From: Draconibacterium sp.
GTDB taxonomy: Bacteria > Bacteroidota > Bacteroidia > Bacteroidales > Prolixibacteraceae
NCBI GenBank assembly: GCA_016705335.1
Contig: JADIYN010000075.1
Span: 1-10,123, forward strand
Direction of reading: 5' to 3'
Length of the DNA stretch: 10,123 nucleotides
In this document: in pieces, positions 6,713 through 10,123 of the stretch
Layout of the letters: each line of letters starts with the position of its first letter
How positions within the stretch are numbered: position 1 is the stretch's first letter
Notes under the pieces: model-generated
Told to the model about the DNA's origin: nothing
Database searches by the model: none
The model's input: the letters and a program-made list of their open reading frames with translations, nothing else
Made by a program: the position numbers and the translations under genes

Positions 6713-6797
6713 ACCCAATTCAGCTCAGTCGTTTCAGAGCATCCCGATTATATTCGGAGGGTCGGGGTTCTCCCGATGAATCGGGACTCATCGCCCA
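6713..6797 (+). pseudogene. Degenerate tRNA-Val-like sequence (T2)
   Basis: The D arm (AGCTCAGTCGTTTCAGAGC) and the 3' end (CTCATCGCCCACAAAAA, 6787-6803) match tRNA-Val. The 5' acceptor strand is lost. The anticodon arm carries a decayed TCCCGAT...TTCGGA repeat (6742-6758), and the T loop contains the perfect repeat TCCCGAT-GA-ATCGGGA (6771-6786). It is not a functional tRNA. Confidence 0.75.
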
Positions 6798-6803
6798 CAA
6801 AAA
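6787..6803 (+). repeat. 17-bp direct repeat of the tRNA-Val 3' end, right copy
   Basis: Exact second copy of the repeat at 5972-5988, here forming the 3' end of T2 and leading straight into the third terminator hairpin. Confidence 0.6.
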
Positions 6804-6834
6804 AGGAGGATAACTTTTGATATTCTCCTTTTTT
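6799..6834. terminator. Terminator, probably bidirectional
   Basis: AAAAAAGGAGGATA (6799-6812) pairs with TATTCTCCTTTTTT (6821-6834) around an 8-nt loop, with T tracts on both strands. It ends the tRNA/GIY-YIG region and also lies 33 nt downstream of the stop of the minus-strand lipocalin-like gene. It keeps the GGATAAC of the earlier hairpins but has a changed 3' arm. Confidence 0.7.
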
Positions 6835-6867
6835 ATTAGTTGCGCTACTATTCCTTAATCCTAACTT

Positions 6868-7302
6868 CTAATCAACCCTTACAAATTTTTCAATCCAACA
6901 ATTTTCCTTGTCGTATGTCCAGTCATATTTTACAGGGAAAATCTGAATTAATGTGTCTCTTATCTCTAAATGAAGTTTTAATTTGATCCCTTCATAGTTA
7001 GGACTTCCATGAACATTGATTTCCTCAGTATAATGATTTCCGCTTAAACTGTAAGTTCCATTGCCAAATGAACGGCTAACCTTGTTCTGATTTACAGTTT
7101 TCCCTGCAAAAAGGAAATACTCTTTTGACCATGATTTCAATTGTTCGCGATTTCCACTGTTTGTTACATTTGGCGTCAATTGCCCGTTTTCAATTATTTC
7201 CATTCCGACCTGTTTCCAGGTTCCAACAATTGAAATTTCCTGTGATTGGGATTGGCTGACTAATTGAAAAGTGAAGAATGTGATGAGAATTAAATTTTTC
7301 AT
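6868..7302 (-). CDS. Secreted lipocalin-like protein
   Basis: A 144-residue protein with an N-terminal signal peptide (MKNLILITFFTFQLVSQSQSQ; basic residue, hydrophobic core, no lipobox cysteine), so it should reach the periplasm or beyond. The mature part begins ISIVGTWKQVG, the G-x-W motif that opens lipocalin-like and DUF4488-type beta barrels common in Bacteroidota, followed by alternating beta strands (YFLFAGKTV, GTYSLSGNHYTEEI, KLKLHLEIRDTLIQIF, WIEKFVRV). The ending with a conserved WxEKFVR-type strand also fits. The ligand is unknown. It is transcribed toward the terminator at 6799-6834 and is divergent from the esterase gene. No promoter consensus is obvious upstream of the ATG at 7302. 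Confidence 0.75.
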   Translation of the reverse strand: MKNLILITFFTFQLVSQSQSQEISIVGTWKQVGMEIIENGQLTPNVTNSGNREQLKSWSKEYFLFAGKTVNQNKVSRSFGNGTYSLSGNHYTEEINVHGSPNYEGIKLKLHLEIRDTLIQIFPVKYDWTYDKENCWIEKFVRVD

Positions 7303-7658
7303 AATGATTGGATTAGATGATTATTAACAATAAATTTTATTCATTATTATAAAAATAATAATAACAGTCTAAAATTTGTCGACATGCTTTATATTTAGAA
7401 AGCAGGTTTGGTTTTTTTTATATTACTTTCAACTGAGAAAAATATGGCTATTGTTTAATTATTTCAATTTGAATCCTCAAATTTTATTGACAGTTGAGGA
7501 ATTAATTAATCAAACATCAGAATAATATTTAAAATTCAGTGTTGGAAATTTTATTTATACTTTAATTAATAAACCCGAAAATTTAAAAATCCATGATTTA
7601 TTTTGCCCTCTACTAAAAACAACTATTTTCCTTCCATAAATTATCAAAATCTCGTTTT
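7303..7658. other. Divergent intergenic region, 356 bp, very AT-rich
   Basis: No gene is visible. TATATTTA at about 7389-7396 is one base off the -7 consensus but lacks a correctly spaced -33 box. An inverted repeat with 7-bp arms TCCTCAA (7474-7480) and TTGAGGA (7494-7500) surrounds a 13-nt loop and could be an operator or leader hairpin. Promoters for both flanking genes should lie here, but I cannot place them. Confidence 0.4.
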
Positions 7659-8950
7659 ATGAAATTATTTAACTCGCTGTTTTTAACAGTTTTATTTTTT
7701 GTGACTTCTTTGCTGAATGCAAATGCACAAATATTCTTCTTAAACAATCCAATAAATCGGGCATTTATAAAAGCGGAGAGAACGTTAGGGTAACAGTTTT
7801 TTCTGAAGGTTTGGCATCAGATTCAATTTCTGTTAAAATTCTTAAGAATTACAACGAGATTCAAAACAAAAAAATAAAATGGACAGGCGATTCACTGATA
7901 ATTTTTAATGGAAAACCGGAAGAACCTGCATCAATGATTTTTGAAGTAAGAGTTGCCGATCAGCGTGTGAGCACAGGCGTGGTTGTGGATCCGGAAAAAT
8001 TTCAACCGGGAACAAATCGCCCAAAAGATTTCAGGAAATTCTGGAAAAACGAAAAAAAGCAATTAAGTGCTTTGCCCATGGAGGTGAAAAGCGAAAAGGT
8101 TGAAAATATAAAAGAGGGTTTTGATTGTTCCAATATCGAAATTAATTGCATTGGACCAAAACCTGTTCGCGGTTATTTTGCCAAACCAAAAAATGCTGCG
8201 CCAAAATCGTTACCAATTATTTTGTTTGTTCATGCGGCAGGTGTAAAAGGATCGTGGTGTTTGTCGCAACCTGAAACCGCAGTTAATTATGCAAAAATGG
8301 GAAATGGTACACTGGCTTTTGATTTGAACGCACACGGAATGTTAAACGGCCAGCCACAGGAATATTACAATGATTTGGAAGCTGACGAATTGAAAGGATA
8401 TTTTTATAGAGGCCTGGAAAATCGGGAAGAGTTTTATTTCCGGGGTATGTATCTGCGTTTAATGCGCACACTTGATTTCCTTACCAGTCAGCCTGAGTGG
8501 GATGGAAAACGGATTATCGTAATAGGTGAAAGCCAAGGCGGCGGACAAGCTTTGGCTGCGGCAGGTTTGGATAACAGAGTTTCGGCAGCAGTGGCAACAG
8601 TTCCGGCAATGTGCGACTGGGGCGGAACATTGGCTGGCAGAAAAGGCGGCTGGCCACAACCTTTCTCACAACCCGGCGACCAACAAAAAATGCTGCAAAC
8701 CCTACCCTATTTTGATGCAGCACATTTGTTGAAAAACTCAAAAGCAACTATTGTTACTGAAATTGGTTTTATTGATTATACCTGTCCGTCGAACTCAATT
8801 TATTCCGCAATCAACCAATCAAATGGCGAAAAAATAGTTTTAAGTGTACCTTATCGTGGTCATCAACTCGATCAAAAACAGTTTCAAAAAATTTGGGAAG
8901 AAACTGTTTACCAGCCAAAAATGAAGTTTATTGAGGATTTTCTGAAGTAG
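7659..8950 (+). CDS. Secreted acetylxylan esterase (AXE1/CE7-like), one frameshift near the signal peptide
   Basis: The ATG at 7659 opens a signal peptide (MKLFNSLFLTVLFFVTSLLNANAQ). The frame is lost around 7729-7731 in CAAAT. One added A restores QNILLKQSNKSGIYKSGENVRVTVFSEG in frame with the rest, giving 430 residues. An N-terminal beta-sandwich-like segment (to about residue 115) is followed by an alpha/beta hydrolase: FRKFWKNEKKQL, the strand IILFVHAAG, and FDLNAHGMLNGQP. The nucleophile is in GESQGGG (Ser292 of the repaired protein, codon 8531-8533), the acid in GFIDYTCPS (Asp373) and the histidine in YRGHQLD (His402). CE7-type enzymes remove acetyl groups from xylan or xylooligosaccharides, here probably in the periplasm. 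No polysaccharide-utilisation genes are adjacent. The in-frame TTG at 7811 is not a credible start. Confidence 0.88.
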
Positions 8951-8999
8951 TTGTTGTATGTTTTCTCTCAGATTTAAATTCCGAAAAACAAGGAGATTT

Positions 9000-9420
9000 T
9001 TAATTCGATATTTTTATTTCAACCAACTTTTTAATGTCATTCAGAAATAAATTGTTGTTTATTTCCAACCTGATTACCCTGCCTTCAACATAAACCTTCG
9101 ATTTTATTAATTCTTCTTTTACAAAGTCCGAAATTTCAGAACTTAAAATCCTGTCGGTTGCTTTTTGACCAAAAACCATTGTAACCCAAAAAAACCCTTC
9201 TCTTGGTGACAAATAAATTATCGCCCGTTTTTTTGTCTTTAATTCTGAATCCCCAACCATATTTTTTCACCGAAACATGCCATTCTTCAACAACTGCAGG
9301 ATATTTTTCAAAAACGAAATCCCTTATTTCATTCCAAACCGCAAAAGTACTGCCCAGTGGAACTTCCAAATCAGAAGTTTTTGGTGTTTTTGACAGGTCC
9401 ATAAAAATACTGGTTTCCAT
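9000..9420 (-). CDS. DUF3788 family protein, one frameshift
   Basis: Two overlapping frames together give one DUF3788 protein. The ATG at 9420 starts METSIFMDLSKTP and runs through WNEIRDFVFEKYP, VVEEWHVSVKKYGWGFRIKDKK. The frame then shifts in the run of seven T at 9228-9234 (A on the coding strand). Removing one base continues RAIIYLSPREGFFWVTMVFG, KATDRILSSEIS, and YVEGRVIRLEI...IKKLVEIKISN, the usual family ending. The repaired length is 139 residues, normal for the family. It is a small soluble protein of unknown function with no signal peptide. It starts 35 nt after the stop of the transporter gene on the same strand and could be co-transcribed with it. Confidence 0.85.
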
Positions 9421-9455
9421 AGTTTCCGATATAAATGGTAAAACACTAAATTATT

Positions 9456-10123
9456 TCATTTTACTGAATTCGAATTTAAAAACGAAAATTTTATTAACCC
9501 CGCTTGTGCCATTGCCATAATTAAAACACCCACAACAGTTATTATTCCTCCAACAAGCTGGTGCGGCAAGGGCAAAATACCAAACACGAAAAAGGAAACA
9601 ATCAAAACAACAATTCCTTTTAAACTTGAAACTATCGACGAACGTCGATGCTCAATGTGTTTATATGAATAATAAACGGTTAAAATTGCAACAAACTCGA
9701 TCAGGCCGCCAATGACAGTGCTTTTAATTGCAACGACAGAATAAACAACCGATTCTCCCATCACAAAAAACATAGCAACCGAAAACAACAACAACCAAAT
9801 CGATCGGTTGAGATTTAGCAATTCGGGACTTATTTTTTTTACCTGTGTTTTTACAACAAGCGTTGCAGTAGTAGCAAAAGCTGCATTAAAAAAAACAACT
9901 CCTGTACCTTTTATAAACATTGTTTCCAATGTTGAACCGCCGCTGTAGCTGATAACAAACGCACCCGAAAGTGCCAGAAACCCACCAAATATTTCAACGG
10001 GTCCAAATTTCGTGTAAAATAAAAATACCACCCAACATTACCATTACCGGGAACATATTTCCAAGAAATGAAGTAACCGCCGGATCAGCAATAATATGAA
10101 TTGAAAGGAAAAACAAAGTTGTT
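9456..10123 (-). CDS. EamA/DMT family transporter, C-terminal part, one frameshift
   Basis: An inner-membrane drug/metabolite-transporter-type protein whose N-terminus lies beyond the window. The visible part begins at the end of the first EamA repeat (LFFLSIHIIADPAVTSFLGN, MFPVMVMLGGIFIL). It continues with IFGGFLALSGAFVISYSGG, then the second repeat with about five hydrophobic segments (VVFFNAAFATTATLVV, LLLFSVAMFFVMG, STVIGGLIEFVAILTVYYS, IVVLIVSFFVFGIL, LVGGIITVVGVLIMAMAQ). The frame breaks near 10016-10025, between GGIFIL and YTKFGPVE; one added T on the coding strand (in the A runs 10016-10019 or 10021-10025) rejoins them. A GTG at 10031 is therefore not a real start. The substrate is unknown. 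Confidence 0.8.

Noticed and set aside
5831..6797. T0 and T1 as real tRNAs (loops could be read as anticodons TTT and TGC).
   Set aside because: T0 lacks the 3' half of the T arm and the acceptor strand; T1 has a broken D stem and a poor acceptor. The anticodon arms are the shared TCCCGAT/ATCGGGA repeat, so the apparent anticodons are just its spacers.
5831..6834. A CRISPR-like array.
   Set aside because: Repeats are few, of unequal length and spacing, are tRNA-derived, and enclose open reading frames; no cas genes are nearby.
8283..8747. Minus-strand frames inside the esterase gene.
   Set aside because: They have no family-like sequence and lie opposite a well-supported coding region.
9000..9260. 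Two separate small overlapping genes at 9000-9260 and 9136-9420.
   Set aside because: They are the two halves of one DUF3788 protein separated by an extra base in a seven-base run.

Overview
The window looks like a chromosomal segment of a Bacteroidota bacterium, probably from the Bacteroidales/Marinilabiliales side (inference). The reasons are AT-rich DNA, start codons without Shine-Dalgarno sequences, one textbook Bacteroidota promoter (TTTG, 19 nt, TATATTTG) and protein sequences of Bacteroidota type. No plasmid, phage or transposase gene is visible.

Layout. Positions 1-1897 (minus strand) hold the N-terminal part of a family 2 glycosyltransferase, an unrecognised 158-residue protein just upstream of it, and an inositol-monophosphatase-family enzyme. 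Positions 1929-4344 (minus) hold mtaB (tRNA methylthiotransferase, one frameshift) and a PIN-PhoH ATPase that has lost in frame the segment between Walker A and the C-terminal part of its ATPase domain. PhoH, MtaB and the phosphatase are closely spaced and could be one transcript. Divergent from them, folC (4443-5731, plus) is recognisable along its whole length but carries eight small frame lesions.

Positions 5749-6834 are the most unusual part. A strong promoter is followed by a truncated tRNA-Val-like copy, a tRNA-Val(UAC) gene, a terminator hairpin and a small GIY-YIG endonuclease gene. Then comes a degenerate tRNA-Val-like sequence, a second copy of the same hairpin and GIY-YIG gene, a third degenerate tRNA-like sequence and a third terminator. 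The tRNA-like copies carry the inverted repeat TCCCGAT/ATCGGGA in place of the anticodon arm and, in two of them, again in the T arm. A 17-bp exact repeat of the tRNA 3' end brackets both nuclease genes. This looks like a small tRNA-derived, GIY-YIG-associated repeat element.

Positions 6868-8950 hold a secreted lipocalin-like protein (minus) and, divergent from it, a secreted acetylxylan-esterase-like hydrolase (plus, one frameshift inside or just after the signal peptide). Positions 9000-10123 (minus) hold a DUF3788 protein (one frameshift) and the C-terminal two thirds or so of an EamA-type transporter (one frameshift).

Reliability. Nearly all frame breaks are one-base changes in short homopolymers, and the protein sequence on both sides is well conserved. 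The simplest reading is residual sequencing error (or very recent decay), so broken genes here should not be called dead without checking reads.
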